Assembly: GCF_030717945.1 (NCBI RefSeq)
Contig: NZ_JAVAIM010000001.1
Location: 61,131-125,130 of the forward strand
Length of the DNA stretch: 64,000 bases
Source of the DNA: Qipengyuania profundimaris
GTDB lineage: Bacteria; Pseudomonadota; Alphaproteobacteria; Sphingomonadales; Sphingomonadaceae
Direction: 5' to 3'
The first letter of the stretch is position 1. The number at the start of each line of letters is the position of its first letter. Made by a program: the position numbers and the translations under genes. The notes under the pieces are model-generated. The model did not search any database. It was not told where the DNA came from and saw only the letters and a program-made list of their open reading frames with translations. Of the stretch, positions 27,579-35,409 are shown piece by piece.

Positions 27579-28204
27579 GCAGGCTCCTTTTCCAGTCGTT
27601 CCATCAGCCAGGGCAGCGCATGGTCCCACGTATCGATCCGCGCGTCGGCATGGCCCGACTTGTGCGCGCAGTCGATGTGCGGGGCGATCATCGGCTCGCC
27701 GCAGAGATGGAGGGTGGTGATATCATCCAGCGTCTCGCGCGCCGAGCGGTGATGCTGCGCCAGATCGTCGATGAAAATCGCCTTGCTCGGCCGGTATTCG
27801 TCCAAGATCGCCTGCAGCGCGGGCCCCTTCGGACCCTGGTTGGTGAACACCCGCGCTTCCAGACCGTGATCGGCGAGCTGCTCGCGGCGCATCTCCTGCC
27901 GCTTGTCGACCAGATTAGTGAGCACCACGACATCGGCGTGGTCGGCCAGTGCGTTGAGGCCCTCGATCGCGCCGGGGATGGCGGTCTGGCGGTGCATCTC
28001 GGTATCGAAGAACCCGCCCAGCTTGCGCCAGATTTCTTCTTGCGGGAGCACCTCGCCGCTGTCCTGCCAGCGTAGCGCGCTGCCGAAGTCGTTGCCCTCC
28101 ATACGGAATTCGACGCCCTGCGTTTCGGCAAGCCAGTCGCGGAAGGGCGAGACCATGTAGAGCAGGACTTCGTCGCAGTCGGAGATGATCAGCGGGCGGC
28201 TCAT
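27575..28204 (-). CDS. HAD-superfamily hydrolase
   Basis: A 209-residue HAD-fold hydrolase. Motif I is ISDCDEVLLYM, in which the nucleophile is D9 and the acid/base D11; motif II is VVVLTNLVDK; motif IV is KAIFIDDLAQHH. A cap of about 70 residues lies between motif I and II. A phosphatase acting on a small molecule is likely, substrate unknown. Its start overlaps the DUF3572 gene stop and its stop overlaps the RidA gene start, both as ATGA. Confidence 0.85.
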   Translation of the reverse strand: MSRPLIISDCDEVLLYMVSPFRDWLAETQGVEFRMEGNDFGSALRWQDSGEVLPQEEIWRKLGGFFDTEMHRQTAIPGAIEGLNALADHADVVVLTNLVDKRQEMRREQLADHGLEARVFTNQGPKGPALQAILDEYRPSKAIFIDDLAQHHRSARETLDDITTLHLCGEPMIAPHIDCAHKSGHADARIDTWDHALPWLMERLEKEPA

Positions 28205-28491
28205 GCGGACAGCTCCCTGTGTGCAGCGATGAGGGCTTCGGGGGTGGTCTGCAGATTGTCCGCCGCCAGCACGAGGTCGGGTTCGTGATTGGCGAGGAAT
28301 TCCAGCACGGCGGCCTGCACGGCGCGGTCCTCGATCCCGTGGCGCAGATGCTCCGGCGTGAGACCCGTCAGCGACAGCAGTCTCTCCGCCCGTGCTTCGT
28401 CCGCCAGCGCCCAGCCGAGCGCCTCCAGCGCCAGCACTTCGGGGGCGCGGGTTTCGCCATGTCTGTTCGATGTCTCGCGAATGATTGTCAC
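28201..28491 (-). CDS. DUF3572 family protein
   Basis: A 96-residue small protein matching DUF3572, common in alphaproteobacteria and of unknown function. The core reads EVLALEALGWALADEARAE, then LLSLTGLTPEHLRHG and AAVLEFLANHEPDLVL. The best start is the GTG at 28491, about 50 bases from the divergent divK start; there is no ATG before the conserved region. It is first in the run of five overlapping genes ending at 25242. Confidence 0.75.
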   Translation of the reverse strand: MTIIRETSNRHGETRAPEVLALEALGWALADEARAERLLSLTGLTPEHLRHGIEDRAVQAAVLEFLANHEPDLVLAADNLQTTPEALIAAHRELSA

Positions 28492-28542
28492 GTCCTGTCG
28501 TTTTCCATATGGCGCAGCCGCAAGGCAAGGAGGCATCGCCGC

Positions 28543-28911
28543 GTGGCTAAGAGAATTCTGGTTGTCGAGGACAACGATCTCAATCGCAAGTTGTTCTGCG
28601 ATGTCCTCAAAGCCAACGGCTATGAAGTCGTTCCCGTCGCCGACGGCTCCAACGTGGTGGCGACGGCGAAGAAATTCACCCCCCACCTCGTCATCATGGA
28701 CATCCAGCTGCCGAACATCAGCGGGGTCGACCTGATCGCCCAGCTGAAACGCGACGCCGCGATGGCGGAAGTCCCGGTGCTCGCCGTCACTGCCTATGCG
28801 GGCAAGGGCGACGAAGAGCGAATTCGCGAAGCGGGGGCGGCGGATTACCTGGCCAAACCGGTCTCGATCACGCCGTTCATGGCCAAGGTGCGCGGCCTGA
28901 TTGCGGATTGA
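28543..28911 (+). CDS. divK: Single-domain response regulator DivK
   Basis: DivK is a stand-alone receiver that controls the DivJ/PleC/DivL-CckA branch upstream of CtrA. The 122-residue protein has the acidic pair E9-D10, the phospho-acceptor D53 in VIMDIQLPNISGVDL, T in AVTAYAGKGDEERIREAG and K in LAKPVSI. The KGDEERIREAG block is characteristic of DivK. Start is the GTG at 28543 with AAGGAGG at 28526-28532; no in-frame ATG fits. It is followed by the sphingolipid ACP and SPT genes. Confidence 0.92.
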   Translation: MAKRILVVEDNDLNRKLFCDVLKANGYEVVPVADGSNVVATAKKFTPHLVIMDIQLPNISGVDLIAQLKRDAAMAEVPVLAVTAYAGKGDEERIREAGAADYLAKPVSITPFMAKVRGLIAD

Positions 28912-29022
28912 TCCGCGTCTTCCGGCGCGCGCGAAACCTTGACAAAGACCCCCTTAGACCGCTTTGCCGCGCGTCTATCGTGCAGCATTGACGCTGCCCA
29001 CCAACAGAATTGGACCACCTGC

Positions 29023-29265
29023 ATGGACCGCGCCGAAGTCGACACCAAAATCCGCTCGCTGATCGAGCCGTTCAACAAGAAGGGCGTGACGATCAAGGAC
29101 GAGACGACCTTCCAGAACGATCTCGAATTCGACAGCCTGACGGTGATGGATTTCGTGGCCGAGATCGAGGACGAGTTCGACATAATCATCTCGATGAATC
29201 AGCAGGCCGAGATCGAGAATTACGGTCAGCTGGTCGACGCCGTGACCAAGCTGCAGGCCGACTGA
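29023..29265 (+). CDS. Acyl carrier protein dedicated to serine palmitoyltransferase
   Basis: An 80-residue acyl carrier protein. The phosphopantetheine attachment serine is S38 in LEFDSLTVMDF, and helix III carries the acidic EIEDEFDIII. It differs from housekeeping AcpP, which normally has DSLDTVEL at this site. Its stop codon overlaps the start of serine palmitoyltransferase (TGATG), which supports use as the acyl donor for sphingoid-base synthesis, as in the Caulobacter sphingolipid cluster. The ATG at 29023 is chosen; the frame is open upstream 28 codons. Confidence 0.9.
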   Translation: MDRAEVDTKIRSLIEPFNKKGVTIKDETTFQNDLEFDSLTVMDFVAEIEDEFDIIISMNQQAEIENYGQLVDAVTKLQAD

Positions 29266-30515
29266 TGAGCGAGGGTATCAGCCAGCCGGACCAGCCGCAG
29301 GCAATCGAGGGCGAAGGCAAGGACCTGCTCTCGAAGTTCGACGACGTAATCGCGCTGCGCGAAGGGCTTTTGTCCAGCGGGCAGGAAGACCCTTTCAACC
29401 TGGTCATGGAAAAGGTCCTGTCGCCCACCCGTGCGATCTGCAACGGGCGCGACACCATCCTGCTCGGCACTTACAATTACATGGGCATGACCTTCGACCC
29501 CGACGTGGTCGAGGCGGGTAAGCAGGCGCTGTCCGATTTCGGTACCGGCACCACCGGCAGCCGCGTGCTGAACGGAACCTATCAAGGTCACAAGGAAGTC
29601 GAGCAGGCGCTGATGGACTTCTACGAGATGGACCATGCGATGGTCTTCTCGACCGGCTACCAGGCCAATCTGGGCATCATCAGCACCATCGCCGGAAAGG
29701 GCGACTACATCGTCCTCGACATCGACAGCCATGCCAGCATCTGGGACGGCTGCGCGTTGGGCCAGGCCGAAGTCGTGCCGTTCAAGCACAATGATATCGA
29801 GGCGATGGAAAAGCGCCTCAAGCGCATTCCCGAAGGCGCGGGCAAGCTGGTGATCCTGGAGGGCGTCTACTCGATGCTCGGCGACGTCGCCCCGCTGAAG
29901 GAAATGGTCGCGGTCGCCAAGAAATACGGCGCGATGGTGCTGGTCGACGAAGCGCATTCGATGGGTTTCATAGGCGAAAACGGCCGCGGCGTGGTCGAGG
30001 ATGCGGGTGTGATCGACGATGTCGATTTCATCATCGGCACCTTCTCCAAGAGCGTCGGCACGGTCGGCGGGTTCTGCGTTTCGAACCATCCCAAGTTCGA
30101 GATCATGCGCCTCGTCTGTCGCCCCTATGTCTTCACCGCCTCGCTGCCGCCCAGCGTAGTGGCGACTGCCTGCACCTCGATACGCAAGCTCATGCACGGA
30201 TCGAACAAGCGCGCGCATCTGTGGGAGAATTCAAAGAACCTCCACAAGGGCCTCAAGGACCTCGGTTTCAATCTGGGAACCGATGAACCGCAAAGCGCCA
30301 TCATCGCAGTGATCATGCCCGACCTTCAGCAGGGCGCGGCGATGTGGGAGGCACTGATCCAGGGTGGGCTCTACGTGAACCTCGCGAGGCCGCCGGCGAC
30401 GCCTGCCAACATGACGCTGTTGCGCTGCTCGCTCTGCGCCGAACACAGCGAGGAGGAGGTCGGAGAGATCCTCTCGATCTTCGAGAAAGCAGGCAAGCAG
30501 GTCGGCATTATCTGA
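29265..30515 (+). CDS. spt: Serine palmitoyltransferase
   Basis: This PLP enzyme condenses serine with a palmitoyl thioester to 3-ketodihydrosphingosine, the first step of sphingolipid synthesis. The 416-residue soluble form is like the well-known Sphingomonas enzyme. Motifs in order: TYNYMGMTFDPDV; GTGTTGSRVLNGTYQGHKEV; the PLP-stacking His in DSHASIWDG; VDEAHSMGFIGENGRG; and the PLP lysine in GTFSKSVGTVGG (about residue 262). The C-terminal half has RPPATPANMTLLRCSL. It is translationally coupled to its ACP gene. Presence of this pair is the strongest sign that the organism makes sphingolipids. Confidence 0.95.
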   Translation: MSEGISQPDQPQAIEGEGKDLLSKFDDVIALREGLLSSGQEDPFNLVMEKVLSPTRAICNGRDTILLGTYNYMGMTFDPDVVEAGKQALSDFGTGTTGSRVLNGTYQGHKEVEQALMDFYEMDHAMVFSTGYQANLGIISTIAGKGDYIVLDIDSHASIWDGCALGQAEVVPFKHNDIEAMEKRLKRIPEGAGKLVILEGVYSMLGDVAPLKEMVAVAKKYGAMVLVDEAHSMGFIGENGRGVVEDAGVIDDVDFIIGTFSKSVGTVGGFCVSNHPKFEIMRLVCRPYVFTASLPPSVVATACTSIRKLMHGSNKRAHLWENSKNLHKGLKDLGFNLGTDEPQSAIIAVIMPDLQQGAAMWEALIQGGLYVNLARPPATPANMTLLRCSLCAEHSEEEVGEILSIFEKAGKQVGII

Positions 30516-30612
30516 GCCGTTCGGCCCGCATGAACCGCGCCTGACCGCGGGTTCACAACGCGTTCAATGCCCGCCCCCTAGACCGTCTCCAACGAATTCA
30601 GGAGATTACGGG

Positions 30613-31308
30613 ATGGGACTATCCAAACGAACAGCGCTGGCGGTGGCCGCCGGCACTACCTTGCTCGGTGCCTGCAGCGTCGGATCCTACGGCGGATTGT
30701 CGGTCGGTAGCGCCGGATATTACGGCAACGGCTATTACGACGATCGCTATTACACCGACGGCTATTACGGCTGGTACGACGACTTCTATTATCCGGGCAC
30801 CGGCTATTACGTTTACGACCGCGACCGCCGCCGCCATCGCTGGAATGCGCGCCAGCAACGCTACTGGCTCGCCCGCCGCGCCGCGGTCCGCGACCAGCGT
30901 CGCCTGCGCAACAATTGGGACCGGTGGGAACGCCGCGCGGAACGTCGGGCGGAGCGTAGGCGCGATTACCGGCAGGAGCGCAGAGCCGAACGTCGCCGCG
31001 AAGTCCGCCGCGAACGCCGGCAGGAAGCGCGCCGCGATTATCGCCAGCAGCAACGCGCGGAACGCCGCCGCGAGGCACGCCAGGAAGCGCGGCAACGCGT
31101 CCGCCAGCAAGCAAGACAGCAGCAGCGTCAGCAAGCACGCCAACAAGCCCGCCAGCGCGCCCGTCAGGAAGCGCGGCGCGAGGCTCGGCAGGAACGCCGA
31201 CAGGACGCGAGGCGCGAAGCCCGGCGCGATCGCCGACAGGAGGCACGCAGGGACCAGCGTCGCGAGAGGCGCGAGAGGCGCCGGGATCGCCGCCGCGACG
31301 ACGATTGA
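30613..31308 (+). CDS. Arginine-rich lipoprotein with Tyr/Gly-rich linker
   Basis: A 231-residue protein of extreme composition. It has a lipoprotein signal with lipobox LLGAC (Cys about 21). A Tyr/Gly/Asp-rich stretch follows (about 27-68), with repeated YY pairs (YYDDRYYTDGYYGWYDD). The C-terminal ~160 residues are about 44% Arg plus Gln, Glu and Ala in short repeats such as QEARR and AERRR. That part is probably a long charged helix or disordered. If exported, it would be a very basic periplasmic or surface chain able to bind LPS, nucleic acid or acidic polymers; that is inference. GGAGATTACGGG lies just before the ATG and a terminator follows. Confidence 0.78.
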   Translation: MGLSKRTALAVAAGTTLLGACSVGSYGGLSVGSAGYYGNGYYDDRYYTDGYYGWYDDFYYPGTGYYVYDRDRRRHRWNARQQRYWLARRAAVRDQRRLRNNWDRWERRAERRAERRRDYRQERRAERRREVRRERRQEARRDYRQQQRAERRREARQEARQRVRQQARQQQRQQARQQARQRARQEARREARQERRQDARREARRDRRQEARRDQRRERRERRRDRRRDDD

Positions 31309-31323
31309 TTGAACAGTGAAAGA

Positions 31324-31354
31324 GGGCGGCCATCGCGGTCGCCCTTTTCTTTTG
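31324..31354 (+). terminator. Rho-independent terminator after the Arg-rich gene
   Basis: GGGCGGCC (31324-31331) pairs with GGTCGCCC (31337-31344) around ATCGC, with one G-U pair, followed by TTTTCTTTT. It starts 16 bases after the stop codon. Confidence 0.85.
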
Positions 31355-31421
31355 GATGGTCACTGTAACCCGGCGGCATGGCGCGGCAGACCATGATGCA
31401 AAGACATCAAGGAGAAGTCCC

Positions 31422-31538
31422 ATGTTCGCCATTACCAACAGCAGCCCGTTCACGACCCTTGCCGGAACCTCCGGCACCTTCGCAGCCTTCGTTTCGCTCG
31501 CAATTTCCTTCGCGCCTGCGGTCATGCACATGATGTAG
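31422..31538 (+). CDS. 38-residue small membrane protein
   Basis: A 38-residue open frame starting MFAITNSSPFTTLAG, with one hydrophobic segment (TFAAFVSLAISFAPAVMHMM) to the C-terminus. AAGGAG lies 7 bases upstream of the ATG, a near-ideal ribosome site. It stands between a terminator and the OsmC gene, with about 60 bases to the latter. The ribosome site and composition make translation likely; function unknown. The frame is also open 22 codons further upstream. Confidence 0.55.
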   Translation: MFAITNSSPFTTLAGTSGTFAAFVSLAISFAPAVMHMM

Positions 31539-31598
31539 GAAGAGGCGGAACCCTCTCACCTGCCGCTCGCTAAGGGGGGCGAAAGGAGTTTCCCAATC

Positions 31599-32030
31599 AT
31601 GACCATCACAAAACACGGCAGCGCCACTTACGAAGGCCTCGGCAAGGACGGCAAGGGCCACGTCTCGACCGGCTCCGGCGCGCTCGCCGCCCAGCCCTAC
31701 GGATTCCAGACCCGCTTCGAGGACAAGGCCGGGACCAATCCGGAAGAGCTGATCGCAGCGGCCCATGCCAGCTGCTTCACCATGGCCCTCTCGTTCAAGC
31801 TGGCCGAAGCCGGCCATACCGACGGCAGCGTCACCACCAGCGCCGAAGTCAGCCTGGAGAAGGACGGCGACGGCTTCACGGTGACCAAATCGGCGCTGTC
31901 CACCAAGGGCAAGGTCCCCGGAATGGACCAGGCGAAGTTCGAGGAGCTGGCCGCCGATGCCAAGGCGAATTGCCCGATCTCGAAACTGCTGAATGCCGAG
32001 ATCACGCTGGAGACCGAGTTCGAAGGCTGA
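31599..32030 (+). CDS. OsmC family peroxide-reducing protein
   Basis: A 143-residue OsmC/Ohr family protein, which reduces organic hydroperoxides through two cysteines. They are in AAHASCFTMALSF (Cys about 54) and AKANCPISKLL (Cys about 126). NPEELIAAAHASC is the family core. The sequence fits the OsmC subgroup better than Ohr. A ribosome site (AAAGGAG) lies upstream. It converges with the fatty acid hydroxylase gene. Confidence 0.93.
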   Translation: MTITKHGSATYEGLGKDGKGHVSTGSGALAAQPYGFQTRFEDKAGTNPEELIAAAHASCFTMALSFKLAEAGHTDGSVTTSAEVSLEKDGDGFTVTKSALSTKGKVPGMDQAKFEELAADAKANCPISKLLNAEITLETEFEG

Positions 32031-32075
32031 TTGCTGTGCAGCCCGGCCGGGCGCGATGTCCAGCCGGGCCGCTAG

Positions 32076-32924
32076 TCAGGCGGCCTCGGGTGCCGCCTCC
32101 TCTCCAACCGGTTCGCAGGTCTCGCCCTTGTTCTCCTGGAAGATCGGCCACAGCAACTGTTGGCCGAGCGTCGCCGGGGCGAGGTTTTCCACCCCGTAGC
32201 TCTGCGGATAGGTGCGCGTGATCTTCGCGGTGCCGAACAGCACGTCCCAGAAAAACAGCAAATTCCCGTAGTTCCCCTTGTACTGCACCGCCGGATCGTC
32301 CGCATGGCGACCGTGGTGGGCGTGGTGCGTGGCGGGGGTCGAGATCGTGCGCTCCACCACCCACATGACGGGGGAGAGCCAGCCGATCCGGTAGAGCGGC
32401 TTGTCCCAGGCGACATCCGAATGTGCGCCGGTGATCACCAGCAGCTTCACCACGATATAGCCCGCATAGACCCAGCCCAGCCCCAGCCAGATCAGCACCC
32501 CCGACATCCACAGGCTCGGCATCAGGGCATAATAGATCACGTTATTCCGGTACACCAAGCGCACGCTCATGTAGCGCGCGTTATGATGCGCGCGGTGCAG
32601 GTTGTAGAGCCAATGCGTCGAATGGCTCGCGCGGTGCCACCAGTATTGGAGCATGTCGTCCGCGACCAAAAACAGCGCGATCGCCGCAAACACGTTCAGC
32701 CCAGATAGCGCGCCCGCATAGCTCGGCGCGATCATGTCGGCGATGGCGCCGGCCAAGAACAATACTGCGGGCTGGGTGACCGCCAACAGCATGGTCATGC
32801 TGACCGCCTCGACGATCCCGTCATCGCGGGTCTGCTCCGCCTTGCCGAACAGGTCCGAGCGCCACAGTTCGAGCGCGGCATAGCCGAAATAGATCGCGAC
32901 GATCGCCAGGGTTGAGGTGGGCAT
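32076..32924 (-). CDS. Sterol desaturase/fatty acid hydroxylase family protein
   Basis: A 282-residue membrane di-iron enzyme of the fatty acid hydroxylase superfamily. The eight-histidine signature is seen as HRASHSTHWLYNLHRAHHN (about 108-126) and TPATHHAHHGRH (about 202-213). Four to six hydrophobic helices surround these. The substrate may be a fatty acid, sphingoid base, carotenoid or hopanoid lipid. The SPT gene is 1.6 kb away, so sphingolipid hydroxylation is a possibility, not a conclusion. It diverges from the Crp/Fnr gene with 66 bases between the starts. Confidence 0.85.
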   Translation of the reverse strand: MPTSTLAIVAIYFGYAALELWRSDLFGKAEQTRDDGIVEAVSMTMLLAVTQPAVLFLAGAIADMIAPSYAGALSGLNVFAAIALFLVADDMLQYWWHRASHSTHWLYNLHRAHHNARYMSVRLVYRNNVIYYALMPSLWMSGVLIWLGLGWVYAGYIVVKLLVITGAHSDVAWDKPLYRIGWLSPVMWVVERTISTPATHHAHHGRHADDPAVQYKGNYGNLLFFWDVLFGTAKITRTYPQSYGVENLAPATLGQQLLWPIFQENKGETCEPVGEEAAPEAA

Positions 32925-32990
32925 TGCGGGTCTCCGACAAAATTGCGTGTGCTTGTCGATTCCCGGGATAGCCTTTACCGAAGCGAAAGA

Positions 32991-33677
32991 ATGTCGGGAT
33001 TTTTACAATCTTCCGCGACTCGGCGGTCGCTGGCCGCGCCGATGCTGTTCGCCAGCCTCGATACAGGCCTGCAGGCGCATCTGAAGCGTGGGGCGCGGCT
33101 GCGGCAATTCGCCGACGGGCAGATCATCCAGCAGCGCGGGCAAGTGGCCGATGGCTTCTGGCTGATCGAGGATGGCGCGGTCATGGTCGGCCAGTTCGGG
33201 CGCGATGGCGACTTCCGCGCAGTCGCCCTGCTCGGCCCGGGCGATTCCTATGGCGAGCTGGCAGTCTTCGCGCAGCGGCCGCGGATCGTCGACGCCGTGT
33301 CGCGCGGGGAAAGTAGCTTGCGGCTGATCGGGGCGAAGGCCTTCCTCGATGCGCTGGGGAATTACCCCGCCTCGATGCGCGCGCTGCTCGGCGCGCTGTC
33401 GGAGCAGTTGCAGGACACGCTCGGCCAGCTGGCCGGTATGCGGCGCGGGACCAACCCGGCGCGCATGGCGGGGCTGCTCGCCAATATGGCCGGCCCGGGC
33501 GACGGGCCTGCGAGCGTCGCCATCACCCAGCAGGAACTCGCCGAGCTGCTCGGCATCACCCGCGCCACCGCCAATGCGGCGCTGGGCGAATTGCAGAAAC
33601 GCAAGCTGGTGACGCGCGGCTACGGCAGCATCGCGATCCCGGACCGCGCTGCGCTAGGGCTGTTTGCGCTGGAGTGA
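32991..33677 (+). CDS. Crp/Fnr family transcription regulator
   Basis: A 228-residue regulator with an N-terminal cyclic nucleotide-binding-type beta barrel (about 15-125; FADGQIIQQRGQVADGFWLI and LLGPGDSYGELAVF). A dimer helix follows, then a C-terminal winged helix (ITQQELAELLGITRATANAA, about 178-197). The phosphate-binding cassette arginine of true cAMP binders is not obvious, and there are no FNR-type cysteines, so the ligand is unknown. Start at ATG 32991; the frame is open 16 codons upstream. It may control the divergent hydroxylase gene, a common arrangement. Confidence 0.88.
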   Translation: MSGFLQSSATRRSLAAPMLFASLDTGLQAHLKRGARLRQFADGQIIQQRGQVADGFWLIEDGAVMVGQFGRDGDFRAVALLGPGDSYGELAVFAQRPRIVDAVSRGESSLRLIGAKAFLDALGNYPASMRALLGALSEQLQDTLGQLAGMRRGTNPARMAGLLANMAGPGDGPASVAITQQELAELLGITRATANAALGELQKRKLVTRGYGSIAIPDRAALGLFALE

Positions 33678-33770
33678 GCGACAAGGGTCAGGCTGCTTTT
33701 GGGTGGGAAGCAGACATCCGGCGGGTTTCTTGCTAAGTTGCCTATTCGGCATTGTCCGGGGAGATGACGA

Positions 33771-34790
33771 ATGGTGCGTTTGAGGCTATTTTTTGCACTG
33801 GTCGCTGCATTGAATTTGGCTTCGGTGTCCAATGCGCAAACGCCCGAATATGAAGGGCCTGTCATCGATATGCATATTCATGCCTATCCTGCTGATGGGA
33901 ATGGCCCTCCCGGAACTCCACTTTGCCCGAACATAGCGGAATTTCGGTACGATGGCAGCGTACCTTGGGCGCAGCACCTTATGACCAACATACTCGGTCG
34001 CCCTTGTGATCAGGCTATCGAAGGCTCCCTTACCGATGAAGCGCTGCGGGACGAAACCATCGCAGAGATGCGAGCGCGTAACGTACGGGGATTGTTGGGA
34101 GGGCCAGCCGATCGAGTAGATGACTGGGTGGCAGCCGCACCCGACCTTTTCTGGCCGGCTCGCCATCTCAACCTCTCTCGTGACGAAGAAGTTTCGCCCG
34201 ACAGTCTTGAAGCAGAGTTCGACGCTAAACAGATCGTCGCTATCTCTGAAATAACCAATCAGTATGCAGGGATCATGGCAGATGACCCGCGAATGGATGC
34301 GTTCTGGGCAATGGCTGAAAGAACCGGCATGCCGGTTGGCATCCATGTGGGTCTTGGCCCTCCTGGCACGGCCAAGCTCTATCCTGAATTTCGCGTACAG
34401 CACCCCTCTCATCTCGAAGAGGTTCTAAACGCTTATCCCGATCTCCGCTTGTTTGTGATGCATGCCGGTTACCCTTTCGTTGCCGAGATGAAGGCTCTGC
34501 TCTACGTCCACCCGCAGCTGATGGTCGAAACGGGTGTGCTCCAGTTCGCATTGCCAGAAGCGGAGTATTCCTCTTTTTTGAAAGAGTTGGTTCAAGCAGG
34601 TTTCGCTGATCGGATAATGTTCGGTTCTGACCAGATGAACTGGCCCGGCGCGATTGGGTTAGGGATCGATGCGATCAATCGCGCGCCCTACCTTTCCACT
34701 GAGCAGAAGCGGATGATACTGCACGACAATGCCGCTCGTTTTTTGCGATTGGGCGAAGCAGCTTCTGGACGGCAGGGCAAGCAACACTGA
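33771..34790 (+). CDS. Secreted amidohydrolase (Amidohydro_2, TIM barrel)
   Basis: A 339-residue metal-dependent hydrolase of the amidohydrolase-2/decarboxylase-like family. A signal peptide ends SVSNAQ-TP (about residue 24). The metal motif is VIDMHIHAYPAD (H-x-H), further ligands are in GIHVGLGPPGT and FVMHAGYPF, and the C-terminal Asp is in IMFGSDQMNWPGAI. Substrate unknown. Its codon use is less GC-biased than that of its neighbours (many TTT, GCT, TCT, GAA), as in the rest of the 33.7-35.8 kb patch. Recent transfer is possible. GGGGAGATG lies upstream of the start. Confidence 0.85.
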   Translation: MVRLRLFFALVAALNLASVSNAQTPEYEGPVIDMHIHAYPADGNGPPGTPLCPNIAEFRYDGSVPWAQHLMTNILGRPCDQAIEGSLTDEALRDETIAEMRARNVRGLLGGPADRVDDWVAAAPDLFWPARHLNLSRDEEVSPDSLEAEFDAKQIVAISEITNQYAGIMADDPRMDAFWAMAERTGMPVGIHVGLGPPGTAKLYPEFRVQHPSHLEEVLNAYPDLRLFVMHAGYPFVAEMKALLYVHPQLMVETGVLQFALPEAEYSSFLKELVQAGFADRIMFGSDQMNWPGAIGLGIDAINRAPYLSTEQKRMILHDNAARFLRLGEAASGRQGKQH

Positions 34791-34975
34791 AACTGCGATT
34801 CTGGACAGTAAACGATTGACCGCAATCGGGTCGTTTAGCCGAAGGTCCGCTTCTAATTCACCGTTAACTCGGTGAAAGCGGCTTTAGATGGGTGGTTAGC
34901 TGCCGTACCATTTACATGATAATTAGTGCAAAGGTTGCACGAAGCACTGCATGTCTAGCTGTTGGAGATGCTTGA
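34791..34975. other. AT-richer intergenic stretch with diverged repeat motif
   Basis: This 185-base gap holds no supported gene. It contains ATGGGTGGTTAGCTG (34888-34902), which recurs with one change at 35391-35405. CACCGTTAACTCGGTG (34859-34874) forms a small hairpin. Neither has a T tract. The stretch belongs to the compositional patch around the orphan genes. Confidence 0.4.
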
Positions 34976-35278
34976 ATGCCCATTCCAAAAACGCCTCTAG
35001 AGGCTTTGGAGATTTTCAGAAATCCCGACGCGGATGATTGGGAGCGCGACTATGCCGCTCTCTTGATCCATTCTCTCGACGTAGCTTTGCCCGAGCTTGC
35101 AAAGGTAGCGAGCGACCCGGGTGCCAGCGAAATGCTGCAGCAGCGAGCCGCGGAGGTTCTGGGAGGGGCTTGGAGAGATCGCGGCATCCTCATGACAGCC
35201 GACATTTCGGGGTTTACGCCTATTGCCCGACAAGAAATCCTATTTCACCGCGGTGAAGGGCTGCCGTACCCGGGCTAA
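34976..35278 (+). CDS. Orphan hypothetical protein
   Basis: A 100-residue protein I do not recognise. The first 75 residues look like folded alpha-helical, HEAT-like sequence (WERDYAALLIHSLDVALPEL, then SEMLQQRAAEVLGGAW). The last 10 look less natural, so the gene may have lost its original end by frameshift. GGAGA lies about 8 bases upstream of the ATG. Small helical orphan genes like this are sometimes immunity proteins, but no toxin gene is visible here. The codon use is AT-richer than the window average. Confidence 0.5.
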   Translation: MPIPKTPLEALEIFRNPDADDWERDYAALLIHSLDVALPELAKVASDPGASEMLQQRAAEVLGGAWRDRGILMTADISGFTPIARQEILFHRGEGLPYPG

Positions 35279-35409
35279 TGTTGGATGTCCGCAATTGAGG
35301 CGCTCGCTGACCGTCCAGTTCTTGGCCAGTAGGGCGGTTAGCGGTCGGTCCGGTTGTGGTGCGCGCCACACGCTCATCGAAAGTCCGGAAATGGGTGGTT
35401 ACCTGTCGC

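Noticed and set aside
30900-31300. Repetitive DNA considered as a CRISPR or tandem repeat array
   Set aside because: The repeats are irregular and follow the codon pattern of the Arg-rich protein. There are no spacers of constant length and no cas genes.
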